64,000 bases of DNA from Pikeienuella litoralis (lineage in GTDB: Bacteria > Pseudomonadota > Alphaproteobacteria > Rhodobacterales > Rhodobacteraceae). The translations under genes were made by a program, and so were the position numbers. The stretch is from contig NZ_JBBHER010000005.1 of the NCBI RefSeq assembly GCF_037646705.1, positions 62,001 to 126,000 of the forward strand, written 5' to 3'. Positions 1 to 8,566 of the stretch are shown here, in pieces (within the stretch, counting starts at the first letter, position 1; each line of letters starts with the position of its first letter). Below the pieces are notes generated by a model, which was not told the origin of the DNA, made no database searches, and saw only the letters and a program-made list of their open reading frames with translations.

Positions 1-552
1 CAGACCGGCATGGTAGGCGGGGCTGCCGACGAGCGCGTGGAGCGCGTCCCGATCGAGATACTCGGTTTGGTGGCCATAGCGCGCCGCAAGATGCGCGCTC
101 TCCCGCCGCAGCGCGGGCGCGAGCCGGGCGCGGTGCGCGGCGTGGATCAGGCCGGGGCGAAGGGAGCAGGCGATCGCGTGGCGCCGGATCAACGCCTTGA
201 CCAGGGCTTTCGCCTCCTCGGCGAGAGCCCAGAGCTGGTCGGCGTGGGCGCGGCCGAGAAGCGCCTCCAGATCCCGCTGGCCAAGGCGCTGCCCGGAGCC
301 GACCTGCCCGCCGTTTCGCCCCGACGCGCCCCAGCCGACGCGGTGGGCGTCGAGGAGAACGACGTCGAATCCCCTCTCCGCCAGATGCAGCGCCGCGGAG
401 AGGCCCGTGTAGCCGCCGCCGACGACGCAGATATCGGCCTTCGTCCGGCCCTTCAGCGGCGGATGATCGGCGCGCGCCGCCGCCGTCGCGGCGTACCATG
501 ACGGCGCGTCGACGCCGGGCGCGTCGTTGGCGTGAAGAAGATTGAGGCTCAT
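1..552 (-). CDS. FAD-dependent oxidoreductase, gamma-glutamylputrescine oxidase-like (5' part only)
   Basis: The minus-strand frame opens with ATG at 552-550 and stays open for 184 codons to the window edge, so only the N-terminus is present. It begins MSLNLLHANDAPG and then carries a dinucleotide-binding glycine motif (VVGGGYTGLSAALHL, about residues 43-57). This is followed by LLDAHRVGWGASGRNGGQ, the segment that binds the flavin in the DAO/PuuB/OrdL family. These enzymes oxidise the amine of gamma-glutamylputrescine or related amines with O2 in the cytoplasm. The family call is firm but the substrate is not, because the C-terminal substrate domain is missing. The gene diverges from the XRE regulator gene across 84 bp. 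Confidence 0.8.
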   Translation of the reverse strand, partial: MSLNLLHANDAPGVDAPSWYAATAAARADHPPLKGRTKADICVVGGGYTGLSAALHLAERGFDVVLLDAHRVGWGASGRNGGQVGSGQRLGQRDLEALLGRAHADQLWALAEEAKALVKALIRRHAIACSLRPGLIHAAHRARLAPALRRESAHLAARYGHQTEYLDRDALHALVGSPAYHAGL

Positions 553-636
553 CTCGGCTCCGGATCCTTTGGCGTCGGCCCGCTGCGCGACAATCTGCCG
601 ATAAAATTCCGACCGTGGATGCGCTAGGTATCGATC

Positions 637-1068
637 ATGACCTATACCGACAATAGCGAAACCCTGACCGAGAATCCCGCCCCTTCATCCGACGCCGTGA
701 TCGAATATGGCGACGCGCATGCGACCTTCGGAGACCGGTTGACCGCCGCGCGTGAGGCGTTCGGGCTTTCGCCGGAGCAGTTGGCCTGGCGGCTGGGCGT
801 CCGGCGCGCGACCATTTTCTCATGGGAGAACGATCAGTCCGAACCGCGCTCCAACCGGATGCAGATGCTCGCGGGCGTTCTCAACGTCTCGTTGATCTGG
901 CTGATGACCGGCGAAGGCGATGGACCAGGCGCCGCGCCGGCGGCGCCGACGACGCCGGAAGCGGTGGGCGTTCTGGCCGAGTTCGCCGCGCTCCGCGTCG
1001 AGCAGCGGCGTCTCGCCGACCGGTTCGTCCGGCTGGAGGCGCGGCTGCGAGCCGCGCTGATCGGGTAG
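637..1068 (+). CDS. XRE-family helix-turn-helix regulator
   Basis: This 143-residue protein carries one HTH_3/XRE domain at about residues 31-85. The helix-turn-helix reads LSPEQLAWRLGVRRATIFSWEN, split here as LSPEQLAWRLGV and RRATIFSWEN, and is followed by a MQMLAGVLNVSLIWLMTGEG tail typical of phage-repressor-like proteins. The last about 40 residues (ALRVEQRRLADRFVRLEARL) look like a short amphipathic helix or coiled coil, perhaps for dimerisation. There is no ligand domain. It is divergent from the amine oxidoreductase gene and lies 7 bp before sdhE, so it may sit in a transcript with sdhE. Its target is unknown. Confidence 0.82.
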   Translation: MTYTDNSETLTENPAPSSDAVIEYGDAHATFGDRLTAAREAFGLSPEQLAWRLGVRRATIFSWENDQSEPRSNRMQMLAGVLNVSLIWLMTGEGDGPGAAPAAPTTPEAVGVLAEFAALRVEQRRLADRFVRLEARLRAALIG

Positions 1069-1075
1069 GGCGGCG

Positions 1076-1351
1076 ATGACGGCGGTCCGGGAAGAGCCGA
1101 TGGAGACTCGTCTTCGCCGCCTGTCGATGCGCAGTTGGCGCCGCGGCATGAGAGAGATGGATTTGATTCTCGGCCGCTTCGCCGATGCGCGCCTTGGCGC
1201 TCTGGAGGCGGCCGAACTGGCGGCCTACGAGGCGTTGCTCGACGAAAACGACCAGGATCTCTATCGCTGGATCGGCGCCGCGGCGCCGACGCCGGCCGCG
1301 CATGAGCCGATCATTGCGATTATCGCCGGATTTCACGGTATTCAGCGATAA
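1076..1351 (+). CDS. sdhE: FAD assembly factor SdhE (succinate dehydrogenase assembly)
   Basis: This small 91-residue protein has the SdhE/YgfY (DUF339) signature: SWRRGMREMDLILGRF near residues 18-33, with the RGxxE motif that in the family is needed for covalent flavinylation of SdhA. A later ALLDENDQDLYRWI segment is also diagnostic of the family. It acts in the cytoplasm on the flavoprotein subunit of succinate dehydrogenase. The first ATG is at 1076. An internal ATG at 1100 has a better-placed purine-rich stretch (GGAAGAG) and would give 83 residues, so the start is uncertain. It follows the XRE gene by 7 bp. Confidence 0.85.
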   Translation: MTAVREEPMETRLRRLSMRSWRRGMREMDLILGRFADARLGALEAAELAAYEALLDENDQDLYRWIGAAAPTPAAHEPIIAIIAGFHGIQR

Positions 1352-1427
1352 ACCTGCGCCCAATTAACCGGGTGTTCGCTCTTTATGGCGATTCTCTCCC
1401 CTGAATGGAGTCTAGGGAGACGAACGG

Positions 1428-1937
1428 ATGAGTATCCACAAGCGGGTCGAGGCTTCGGATTTCGAGGACGATCCTGGGGCGACCGTCCCGACATATGTCG
1501 AAGCGCTGGCGCTGATCGAGCGGCTTCACCGGCTTCTTCTCGATGTGATCAAGGACGAGTTCGAACGCCTCGGGCGGCTCGACATCAACAGCGTGCAGGC
1601 GCTCCTGCTTTACAATATCGGCGAGAACGAGGTGACGGCGGGCGAGCTGAAAAGCCGCGGCTACTATCAGGGGTCGAACGTCTCCTACAATCTCAAGAAG
1701 CTGGTGGATGGCGGCTACATGCATCATCAGCGTTGCGAGATCGATCGCCGCGCGGTGCGAATCAGATTGACCGAGGAAGGCCTCAAGGTGCGCGAGATCG
1801 TAGGCGCGCTGTTTGAGAATCACGCGGAATTGCTGATGAGCCGCAAGAATTTCGGCGATGACGCGATGCAGAGCATGATTCAGAATCTGCGAGGCATGGA
1901 GCGGTTCTGGACCGAGCAGATCCGGTATATCTACTGA
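1428..1937 (+). CDS. ldtR: MarR-type winged-helix regulator, LdtR-like
   Basis: This is a 169-residue winged-helix protein. The core LLLYNIGENEVTAGELKSRG, then YYQGSNVSYNLKKLVDGGYM, then the wing RRAVRIRLTEEG, matches the MarR-like LdtR regulators of alphaproteobacteria (Sinorhizobium, Liberibacter). Those are known to control an L,D-transpeptidase gene and envelope stress tolerance. The gene stands alone, with a strong hairpin terminator just after the stop. No L,D-transpeptidase lies nearby, so the link to cell-wall targets is by family only. RBS-like AGGGAGA lies 11 bp before the ATG. Confidence 0.78.
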   Translation: MSIHKRVEASDFEDDPGATVPTYVEALALIERLHRLLLDVIKDEFERLGRLDINSVQALLLYNIGENEVTAGELKSRGYYQGSNVSYNLKKLVDGGYMHHQRCEIDRRAVRIRLTEEGLKVREIVGALFENHAELLMSRKNFGDDAMQSMIQNLRGMERFWTEQIRYIY

Positions 1938-1944
1938 CGTCGGC

Positions 1945-1982
1945 GGGCGCTCCGGCGGCGGTCTCTCGGAGCGCCCTTTCTC
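1945..1982 (+). terminator. Rho-independent terminator of the ldtR-like gene
   Basis: A perfect 10-bp stem, GGGCGCTCCG (1945-1954) with CGGAGCGCCC (1967-1976), has a 12-nt loop and is followed by TTTCTCC. It starts 8 bp after the stop codon. Confidence 0.75.
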
Positions 1983-2191
1983 CTTCCTGACATCCGGACG
2001 GGCGGCGGACGAGATGCGCGCAGGCGCTCGCCGCCGCTCGCGGCCATGAATCAGGCCGCCGGCGCGCTCGCGGGGCCGCGCCCCTCGCACTTTCCTCTCG
2101 CGCCGCTGAAGTCCCTCTGTTATGGAAGCGCCGGTTTCCAAGGGGCGGCCGCCTTCGCAGGGCATACCGCCCGCGGGGCGCTCGCCCTTGG

Positions 2192-2276
2192 GCGGGCGTG
2201 GTGGAACTGGTAGACACGCGAGATTTAGGTTCTCGTGCCGCAAGGCGTGGGGGTTCAAGTCCCTCCGCCCGCACCA
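2192..2276 (+). tRNA. tRNA-Leu (anticodon UAG)
   Basis: This is an 85-nt class II tRNA with encoded CCA. The acceptor arm GCGGGCG (2192-2198) pairs with CGCCCGC (2266-2272). The anticodon stem CGAGA/TCTCG encloses loop TTTAGGT, giving anticodon TAG. The long variable arm and GGTTCAAGTCC T-arm fit leucine. It lies immediately upstream of tig. Confidence 0.95.
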
Positions 2277-2318
2277 CTTTTTGCGCCGGCCTCCACCGTG
2301 CGAGATGATGAGGACGAA

Positions 2319-3683
2319 ATGCAGGTTACCGAGACGCTGGCCGAAGGCCTGAAACGCGAGTACGCGATGATCGTGCCCGCCGCCGATCTTGCGGAAAAGA
2401 TGGAGGCGAAGATCGACGTGGTCCGCGCCGATTTTCAGATGAAGGGATTTCGCAAGGGCAAGGCCCCGAAATCGCTCCTGAAAAAGATGTTCGCGAAGAA
2501 CCTGATGGGCGAGATCCTCGACGAAGCGGTGAACGAGGCGATGCGTTCACATTTCGACGCGTCCGGCGACACGCCGTCGCAGCAGCCCGAGATCTCGATC
2601 ACGAACGAGAAGTTCGAAGAGGGCGACGATCTGAATATCGCCGTCAAATACGAGCGGCTGCCGGAGGTGCCCGAGACCGATTTCAGCGCCATCAAGCTGA
2701 CGCGGCTTGCGGCGAAGGTCGAGGATGCGGAGGTCGACGAGGCCATCGCGAATCTCGCCGAACAGGCGCAATCCTTTACGCCGCGCGAAGAGGGCGCGGC
2801 GGCCGAGACCGGCGATCAGGTGACGTTCGACTTCCTCGGCAAGGTCGACGGCGAGGCGTTCGAGGGCGGCGCGGCGGAGGATTTTCCGCTGGTGCTTGGC
2901 TCCGGTCAGTTCATTCCGGGGTTTGAAGAGCAGCTCGTCGGCGCGAAGGTCGGCGAGGAAAGGACCGTCGAGGTCACCTTCCCGGAGGCGTATGGCGTGG
3001 AGGCGCTGGCCGGCAAGGACGCGGTTTTCACCTGCACGGTGAAAGCGGTGGCGGCGCCGGCGCCGGCGGAGATCGATGATGAGTTGGCGAAGAAATTCGG
3101 CATCGAAGATCTCGCGGCGCTGAAAACGCAGATGGCCGAACGGCTGGCCGGCGAATACAAGAACGCCGCTCGCCAGCTCCTGAAGCGGGAGCTTCTCGAC
3201 GCGCTGGACGCGGCGGTCTCGTTCGAATTGCCGGAGGGTCTGGTGGAGGCCGAGGCCAAGCAGATCGCGCATCAGCTCTGGCATGACGAAAACCCCGATC
3301 AGCAGGGCCACGACCATCCGGACGTCGAGCCGACCGACGAGCACAAGACGATGGCCGAGCGCCGGGTCAAGCTTGGCCTTTTCCTCGCCGAGACCGGCAA
3401 GAAGGCCGAGATCGAGGTCTCGGATGAAGAGTTGAACCAGGCGATCTTCCGCCAGGCGCAGCAGATGCCGGGGCAGGAGAAGGCCTTCTTCGACTATGTC
3501 CGCCAGAACCCGCAGATGATGCAGCAGATGCGGGCGCCGATCTTCGAGGACAAGGTGGTCGATTATATCGTCGAACTCGCCGATGTGACCGAGAAGGATG
3601 TGACCAAGGCCGAACTGGAAGCGGCCGTCCGGAAGCTCGACGAGGAAGACGGCGACGGCGAAGAGAAAGACGAAAAGAAATAG
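2319..3683 (+). CDS. tig: Trigger factor, ribosome-associated chaperone
   Basis: This 454-residue protein has the three trigger-factor domains. The N-terminal ribosome-binding domain carries the GFRKGKAPKSLLKK signature (near residues 44-57). A central FKBP-like prolyl isomerase domain spans about 155-240 (GDQVTFDFLGKVDGEAFEGG, then LGSGQFIPGFEEQLVG), and the C-terminal part is a long helical substrate cradle. It binds nascent chains at the ribosome exit. The ATG at 2319 was chosen because the frame upstream runs through tRNA-Leu and because MQVTETLAEG is the usual start. An AGGA motif lies 6 bp before it. The C-terminus ends in a run of Glu, Asp and Lys. tig-clpP-clpX-lon is the conserved bacterial order. 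Confidence 0.96.
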   Translation: MQVTETLAEGLKREYAMIVPAADLAEKMEAKIDVVRADFQMKGFRKGKAPKSLLKKMFAKNLMGEILDEAVNEAMRSHFDASGDTPSQQPEISITNEKFEEGDDLNIAVKYERLPEVPETDFSAIKLTRLAAKVEDAEVDEAIANLAEQAQSFTPREEGAAAETGDQVTFDFLGKVDGEAFEGGAAEDFPLVLGSGQFIPGFEEQLVGAKVGEERTVEVTFPEAYGVEALAGKDAVFTCTVKAVAAPAPAEIDDELAKKFGIEDLAALKTQMAERLAGEYKNAARQLLKRELLDALDAAVSFELPEGLVEAEAKQIAHQLWHDENPDQQGHDHPDVEPTDEHKTMAERRVKLGLFLAETGKKAEIEVSDEELNQAIFRQAQQMPGQEKAFFDYVRQNPQMMQQMRAPIFEDKVVDYIVELADVTEKDVTKAELEAAVRKLDEEDGDGEEKDEKK

Positions 3684-3687
3684 GAGC

Positions 3688-3739
3688 GGCGCCTCGCCCC
3701 GCCCGCCGAGCGATCTGGCGGGCGGGGCGGCGCCTTCCT
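3688..3739 (+). terminator. Strong hairpin terminator after tig
   Basis: A 13-bp perfect stem, CGCCCCGCCCGCC (3695-3707) with GGCGGGCGGGGCG (3717-3729), is extended across a 2-nt bulge by GGCGC/GCGCC. TTCCT follows. It separates tig from the clpP promoter. Confidence 0.7.
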
Positions 3740-3840
3740 GTACGCGCGCGCGGCCCCGGCGATCGGGCGCCATGCCTGCGCAGGGGGACCGGCGCCGCGG
3801 CGCCTGTCTCGTGAGGCGGGGCTGGCTCCTGCGGCGGCCG

Positions 3841-3867
3841 CTTGAAGCAGGTCCGCCGAGCCCATAT
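3841..3867 (+). promoter_or_regulatory. Heat-shock (RpoH/sigma-32-type) promoter of clpP
   Basis: CTTGAAG (3841-3847), a 13-nt spacer, then CCCATAT (3861-3867) agrees closely with the sigma-32 consensus CTTGAAA-N13-17-CCCATNT. Transcription would start near 3874, about 26 bp before the clpP ATG. The promoter role is inferred from the sequence match. Confidence 0.75.
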
Positions 3868-3899
3868 GACTTGCGCGACAGAAATGAAGAGGCCCCTCG

Positions 3900-4529
3900 A
3901 TGAACGATCCGATCGACACTTACATGAACACCCTCGTGCCGATGGTGGTCGAGCAGACGGCCCGCGGCGAGCGCGCATACGATATTTTTTCACGCCTGCT
4001 GAAGGAGCGGATCATTTTCGTCTCCGGGCCGGTGCATGACGGGATGTCGACGCTGATCGTCGCGCAGCTTCTGTTTCTCGAGGCGGAGAATCCGAAGAAA
4101 GAGATCGCGATGTACATCAACAGCCCTGGCGGCGTGGTGACGTCGGGCCTCTCGATCTACGACACCATGCAGTATATCCGGCCCAAGGTCTCGACGCTCT
4201 GCATCGGACAGGCCGCTTCGATGGGGTCGCTCCTTCTTGCGGCCGGCGCAGCGGACATGCGCTTCTCTCTGCCGAACAGCCGGATCATGGTGCATCAGCC
4301 GTCTGGCGGGTTTCAGGGCCAGGCCTCCGATATCCAGATCCACGCCCGCGAGGTGCTGGAGTTGAAGGAGCGGCTGAACAATATCTATGTGAAGCACTGC
4401 GGGCAGGACTATGAGACCGTCGAGAAAGCGCTGGATCGCGATAATTTCATGACCGCCGAGAAGGCGAAAGCCTGGGGCCTCATCGACGAGATCGTCGAGA
4501 GCCGCGATCCCGCCGGAGAGGCGGCGTGA
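3900..4529 (+). CDS. clpP: ATP-dependent Clp protease proteolytic subunit ClpP
   Basis: This 209-residue serine peptidase forms the tetradecameric chamber of ClpXP/ClpAP. The catalytic triad is visible as Ser107 in GQAASMGS, His132 in MVHQPSGG and Asp181 in LDRDNFM. The N-terminal MNDPIDTYMNTLVPMVVEQT is the usual short start, with AGAGGCCCC before the ATG. It is preceded by a heat-shock-type promoter and followed by clpX after 188 bp. The length and motifs are normal for the family. Confidence 0.97.
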   Translation: MNDPIDTYMNTLVPMVVEQTARGERAYDIFSRLLKERIIFVSGPVHDGMSTLIVAQLLFLEAENPKKEIAMYINSPGGVVTSGLSIYDTMQYIRPKVSTLCIGQAASMGSLLLAAGAADMRFSLPNSRIMVHQPSGGFQGQASDIQIHAREVLELKERLNNIYVKHCGQDYETVEKALDRDNFMTAEKAKAWGLIDEIVESRDPAGEAA

Positions 4530-4559
4530 TCCTCGGCGCCAACGCGCGGCGAGGGACAA

Positions 4560-4604
4560 TGTGCATGGTGGGCGCCCTTGCGCCGGGTTTCAGGACCATG
4601 CACA
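4560..4604. repeat. Nested inverted repeat in the clpP-clpX gap
   Basis: An outer 10-bp stem, TGTGCATGGT (4560-4569) with ACCATGCACA (4595-4604), encloses a second short hairpin GGCGC-CCTT-GCGCC (4571-4584). No T-run follows, so it does not look like a simple terminator. It may be an RNA element that affects processing or read-through between clpP and clpX. Confidence 0.5.
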
Positions 4605-4717
4605 ACTAAGGGACTACGAGATTCGACAATGGGGTCGATGGGGTCATCACTGCAATTCTTCGTTAAATCCCGCTGGGTATGATCTGACGCCCCATCCCGC
4701 GGGGCCGGGAGAGCCGA

Positions 4718-5989
4718 ATGAGCAAGTCCGGAGGGACCGAGTCCAAGAATACGCTTTACTGCTCCTTCTGCGGCAAGAGCCAGCATGAGGTGCGGAAGCT
4801 GATCGCGGGCCCGACAGTTTTCATCTGCGATGAATGCGTCGAGCTTTGCATGGACATCATCCGCGAGGAGACAAAGTCGGGCCTCGTGAAATCAACCGAC
4901 GGCGTTCCGAGCCCGCAGGATATCTGCGAGGTTCTGGATGATTATGTGATCGGACAGGAGCGCGCGAAGCGGGTGCTCTCGGTCGCGGTTCACAATCATT
5001 ACAAGCGCCTCAATCACATGGGGAAATCCGGGGATGTCGAGCTGGCGAAGTCCAACATCCTGCTGATCGGTCCGACGGGCTGCGGCAAGACGCTGCTGGC
5101 GCAGACGCTGGCGCGGATCCTCGATGTGCCGTTCACCATGGCTGACGCGACCACGCTGACGGAGGCGGGGTATGTCGGCGAGGATGTCGAGAATATCATC
5201 CTCAAGCTCCTCCAGTCGGCGGACTACAATGTGGAGCGGGCGCAGCGCGGCATCGTCTATATCGACGAGGTCGACAAGATCAGCCGCAAGTCGGACAATC
5301 CTTCGATCACCCGCGACGTGTCGGGCGAGGGCGTCCAGCAGGCGTTGCTGAAGATCATGGAAGGCACGGTCGCCTCCGTGCCGCCGCAGGGCGGGCGCAA
5401 GCATCCCCAGCAGGAGTTCCTGCAGGTCGACACGACGAACATCCTTTTCATTTGCGGCGGCGCGTTCTCCGGGCTCGACCGGATCATCGCGCAGCGCGGC
5501 AAGGGCTCCGCCATGGGCTTCGGCGCGGATGTGAAGGTCGCGGAGGAGCGCAAGACCGGCGAGCTGCTGATGGAGCTGGAGCCGGAGGACCTGCTGAAAT
5601 TCGGTCTGATCCCCGAATTTGTCGGCCGTCTGCCGGTGATCGCGACGCTTCAGGATCTGGATGAGGCGGCGCTGGTCACGATTCTCTCCAAGCCGAAGAA
5701 TGCGCTGATCAAGCAGTATCAGCGGCTCTTCGAGATGGAGAGCTCCAAGCTCACCTTCACCGAGGAAGCTCTCTCGGCCGTTGCGCGAAAGGCGATAGAC
5801 CGGAAGACCGGCGCGCGCGGGCTCCGTTCGATCCTGGAGAATGTCCTTCTCGACACCATGTTCGACCTTCCCGCGCTTGAAGGCGTCGTGGAAGTGGTGG
5901 TGAACGAGGATGTGATCGACAAGGGCGCGCAGCCGCTGATGATCTACGCGGAGAAGAAGCGTGGAGACACGTCGGCGAGCGCATCCTGA
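4718..5989 (+). CDS. clpX: ATP-dependent Clp protease ATP-binding subunit ClpX
   Basis: This 423-residue AAA+ unfoldase feeds substrates to ClpP. The N-terminal zinc-binding domain has Cys15, Cys18, Cys37 and Cys40 (YCSFCGK and ICDECVELC). The Walker A GPTGCGKT lies at 118-125. Walker B (YIDEVDKI), the pore-loop region, the RGxR-type sensor (TGARGLRS) and the ClpP-contact IGF-type loop region (SAMGFGA) are present. The start at MSKSGG is normal. It is separated from clpP by a structured gap, so it may have its own promoter as well as read-through. The length is typical. Confidence 0.97.
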   Translation: MSKSGGTESKNTLYCSFCGKSQHEVRKLIAGPTVFICDECVELCMDIIREETKSGLVKSTDGVPSPQDICEVLDDYVIGQERAKRVLSVAVHNHYKRLNHMGKSGDVELAKSNILLIGPTGCGKTLLAQTLARILDVPFTMADATTLTEAGYVGEDVENIILKLLQSADYNVERAQRGIVYIDEVDKISRKSDNPSITRDVSGEGVQQALLKIMEGTVASVPPQGGRKHPQQEFLQVDTTNILFICGGAFSGLDRIIAQRGKGSAMGFGADVKVAEERKTGELLMELEPEDLLKFGLIPEFVGRLPVIATLQDLDEAALVTILSKPKNALIKQYQRLFEMESSKLTFTEEALSAVARKAIDRKTGARGLRSILENVLLDTMFDLPALEGVVEVVVNEDVIDKGAQPLMIYAEKKRGDTSASAS

Positions 5990-6013
5990 CTCGCGCCTGA
6001 CGGGTGGGGGCGG

Positions 6014-6042
6014 CTTGAAATCGGCGCCTTCACAGCCCATTT
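6014..6042 (+). promoter_or_regulatory. Heat-shock (RpoH/sigma-32-type) promoter of lon
   Basis: CTTGAAA (6014-6020), a 15-nt spacer, then CCCATTT (6036-6042) is an essentially perfect sigma-32 match. The predicted start is near 6049, leaving a leader of about 75 nt before the lon ATG. Confidence 0.8.
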
Positions 6043-6124
6043 CTGTTTCAAATCCGAGAATGAGGGAGCCAGCGCGACGCCGTTCGCGGGTCGCGCTCGC
6101 TCGCCGTAACGAGAAAGCAGATAT

Positions 6125-8533
6125 ATGACCGATCACACTGTCGAGGCGATGACGCTGCCTGTCCTGCCGCTGCGCGATATCGTCGTGTTCCCCCATATGA
6201 TCGTCCCGCTTTTCGTCGGACGCGAGAAATCCGTGCTGGCGCTTGAAGCGGTGATGAATGAAGGCAAGGAGATTTTGCTCGCCTCCCAGCGCGATCCCTC
6301 CGAGGATGAGCCGAGCTCCGACGAGATCTATGAGATCGGCTCGATCGCGAATGTGCTGCAGCTGCTGAAGCTGCCCGATGGCACAGTGAAGGTTCTGGTT
6401 GAAGGCAAGGCGCGCGCGCGCATCGATTCATTCACGGATCGTGAAGAGTATTTCGAGGCCAGTGTGACGCCGCTGGAGGAGACGATCGGCGATCAGGACG
6501 CGGTCGACGCGCTCAGCCGGAACATCGCGGCCGAGTTCGAAAGATATGTGAAGCTGAACAAGAACGTCCCTCAGGAGGCGGTCGGCACCGTCGGGCAGAT
6601 CGAGGAGCCAGCGAAGCTGGCCGACACGATCGCCGGGCATCTCGGGGTCAAGCTTTCGGAGAAGCAGGCGCTTCTCGAGATAACCGACGTCGCCAAGCGG
6701 CTGGAGCGGATCTACGGCCTGATGCAGGGCGAGATCTCGGTTCTTCAGGTTGAGCGCAAGATCAAGACCCGCGTCAAATCCCAGATGGAGAAGACGCAGC
6801 GCGAATATTATCTGAACGAACAGATGAAGGCGATCCAGCGCGAGCTCGGCGATGGAGAGGATGGGCGCGATGACGCCAGCGAATATCTGGAGCGGATCGA
6901 AGCGACCAAGCTGTCGATAGAGGCGAAGGAAAAGGCGCTGGCCGAACTGAAGAAGCTGCGCCAGATGAGCCCGATGTCCGCCGAAGCGACGGTGGTTCGC
7001 AACTATCTCGACTGGATGTTGTCGATCCCCTGGGGGGTCCGCAGCCGGGTGAAGAAGGACCTGAAGCGCGCCGAGGCGATTCTCGACGCCGATCACTATG
7101 GTCTCGAGAAGGTGAAGGAGCGGATGGTCGAGTATCTCGCCGTCCAGCAGCGAAGCCGGAAGCTCAAGGGGCCGATTCTCTGCCTCGTCGGGCCTCCGGG
7201 CGTCGGCAAGACCTCGCTCGGCAAATCGGTGGCGAAGGCCACCGGGCGCGAGTTCATCCATATCTCGCTCGGCGGCGTCCGGGACGAGGCGGAGATCCGC
7301 GGTCATCGGCGCACCTATATCGGCTCGATGCCTGGAAAGATCATCCAGTCGATGAAGAAGGCCAAGACCACGAATCCGCTGATCCTGCTCGATGAGATCG
7401 ACAAGATGGGCCAGGATTTCCGTGGAGATCCGGCTTCCGCGATGCTGGAGGTTCTCGATCCGGAGCAGAACTCCGCGTTCGTCGATCACTATCTCGAGGT
7501 CGAATACGATCTGTCCGACGTGATGTTTCTGACCACGGCCAACACCTACAACATGCCGCGGCCGCTTCTTGACCGGATGGAGATCATCCCGCTCTCGGGC
7601 TACACGGAAGATGAAAAGGTCGAGATCGCGAAGCGCCACCTTTTGCCCAAGCAGATGAAGGGCCATGGGCTCAAGAAGGGCGAATTCGAGCTGACGGATG
7701 ACGCGCTCTACGAGATCGTCCGCGGCTACACCCGCGAGGCGGGCGTGCGAAACCTCGAGCGTGAGATCGCGAAGCTTTGCCGCAAAGCGGTGACCGAGAT
7801 CGTGAAAGGGACGGAGACCAGCGTCGTCGTGACGCCGGAGCGTCTGGATCAGATGTTGGGCGTGAAGCGGTTCAGATTCGGCCTCGCCGAGAAAGAGGAT
7901 CAGGTCGGCGTGGTGACGGGGCTCGCCTGGACCGAGGTCGGCGGCGATCTCCTGTCGATCGAGGCTCTGAAACTGCCTGGCAAGGGGCGGATGAAAACCA
8001 CCGGCAAGCTGGGCGACGTGATGAAGGAATCGATCGACGCCGCGGCGTCCTATGTCCGCAGTCAGGCGGTCTCGTACGGCGTGAAGCCGACCGAGTTCGA
8101 GAAGATGGATATTCACGTTCACGTGCCTGAAGGCGCGACGCCGAAGGACGGCCCGTCCGCCGGCGTCGGCATGGTGACCGCCATCGTGTCGATGCTGACG
8201 GGGATCCCGGTGCGCCGCGATGTCGCGATGACCGGCGAGGTGACGCTGCGCGGCAATGTGCTGCCGATCGGCGGCCTGAAGGAGAAGTTGCTCGCGGCGC
8301 TTCGCGGCGGCGTGGAAACCGTCGTGATCCCGATGGAGAACGTGAAGGACCTGCGCGATATTCCCGACAATGTGAAGAACGGGTTGGAGATCGTGCCGGC
8401 GGAGACCGTCTCGGACGTGCTTGCCGTCGCGTTGACCCGCGCGCCGGTTCCGATCGAATGGGATGAGGCCGCGGAAGCGGCGGCGCTGGCCGCCCAGAAG
8501 CCCGCGCTGGCCGGCGGCGTCGCCACGCACTGA
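6125..8533 (+). CDS. lon: ATP-dependent protease Lon
   Basis: This 802-residue LonA protease degrades misfolded and regulatory proteins in the cytoplasm. The N-terminal substrate domain spans about 1-200 (LPVLPLRDIVVFPHMIVPL at the start). The AAA+ module has Walker A GPPGVGKTS (near 357) and Walker B LILLDEIDKM. The C-terminal peptidase domain has catalytic Ser678 in PKDGPSAG and Lys721 in GGLKEKLL, matching the E. coli dyad spacing of 43. The tail ends in a short Ala-rich stretch. It is preceded by a near-consensus heat-shock promoter and followed by a strong terminator. Confidence 0.97.
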   Translation: MTDHTVEAMTLPVLPLRDIVVFPHMIVPLFVGREKSVLALEAVMNEGKEILLASQRDPSEDEPSSDEIYEIGSIANVLQLLKLPDGTVKVLVEGKARARIDSFTDREEYFEASVTPLEETIGDQDAVDALSRNIAAEFERYVKLNKNVPQEAVGTVGQIEEPAKLADTIAGHLGVKLSEKQALLEITDVAKRLERIYGLMQGEISVLQVERKIKTRVKSQMEKTQREYYLNEQMKAIQRELGDGEDGRDDASEYLERIEATKLSIEAKEKALAELKKLRQMSPMSAEATVVRNYLDWMLSIPWGVRSRVKKDLKRAEAILDADHYGLEKVKERMVEYLAVQQRSRKLKGPILCLVGPPGVGKTSLGKSVAKATGREFIHISLGGVRDEAEIRGHRRTYIGSMPGKIIQSMKKAKTTNPLILLDEIDKMGQDFRGDPASAMLEVLDPEQNSAFVDHYLEVEYDLSDVMFLTTANTYNMPRPLLDRMEIIPLSGYTEDEKVEIAKRHLLPKQMKGHGLKKGEFELTDDALYEIVRGYTREAGVRNLEREIAKLCRKAVTEIVKGTETSVVVTPERLDQMLGVKRFRFGLAEKEDQVGVVTGLAWTEVGGDLLSIEALKLPGKGRMKTTGKLGDVMKESIDAAASYVRSQAVSYGVKPTEFEKMDIHVHVPEGATPKDGPSAGVGMVTAIVSMLTGIPVRRDVAMTGEVTLRGNVLPIGGLKEKLLAALRGGVETVVIPMENVKDLRDIPDNVKNGLEIVPAETVSDVLAVALTRAPVPIEWDEAAEAAALAAQKPALAGGVATH

Positions 8534-8566
8534 TTGCGGCGCGGGTTTCATCGCTGCGACGTTTTC

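Noticed and set aside
10..501. Plus-strand 163-codon frame at the window start
   Set aside because: It is a shadow of the minus-strand flavin oxidoreductase, which has clear FAD-binding motifs.
6428..8551. Long minus-strand frame opposite lon
   Set aside because: It is a GC-rich third-position shadow of lon, with His/Arg/Asp-biased sequence and no motif. Similar long shadows lie opposite tig, clpX, nuoD, nuoG, nuoL and nuoM.
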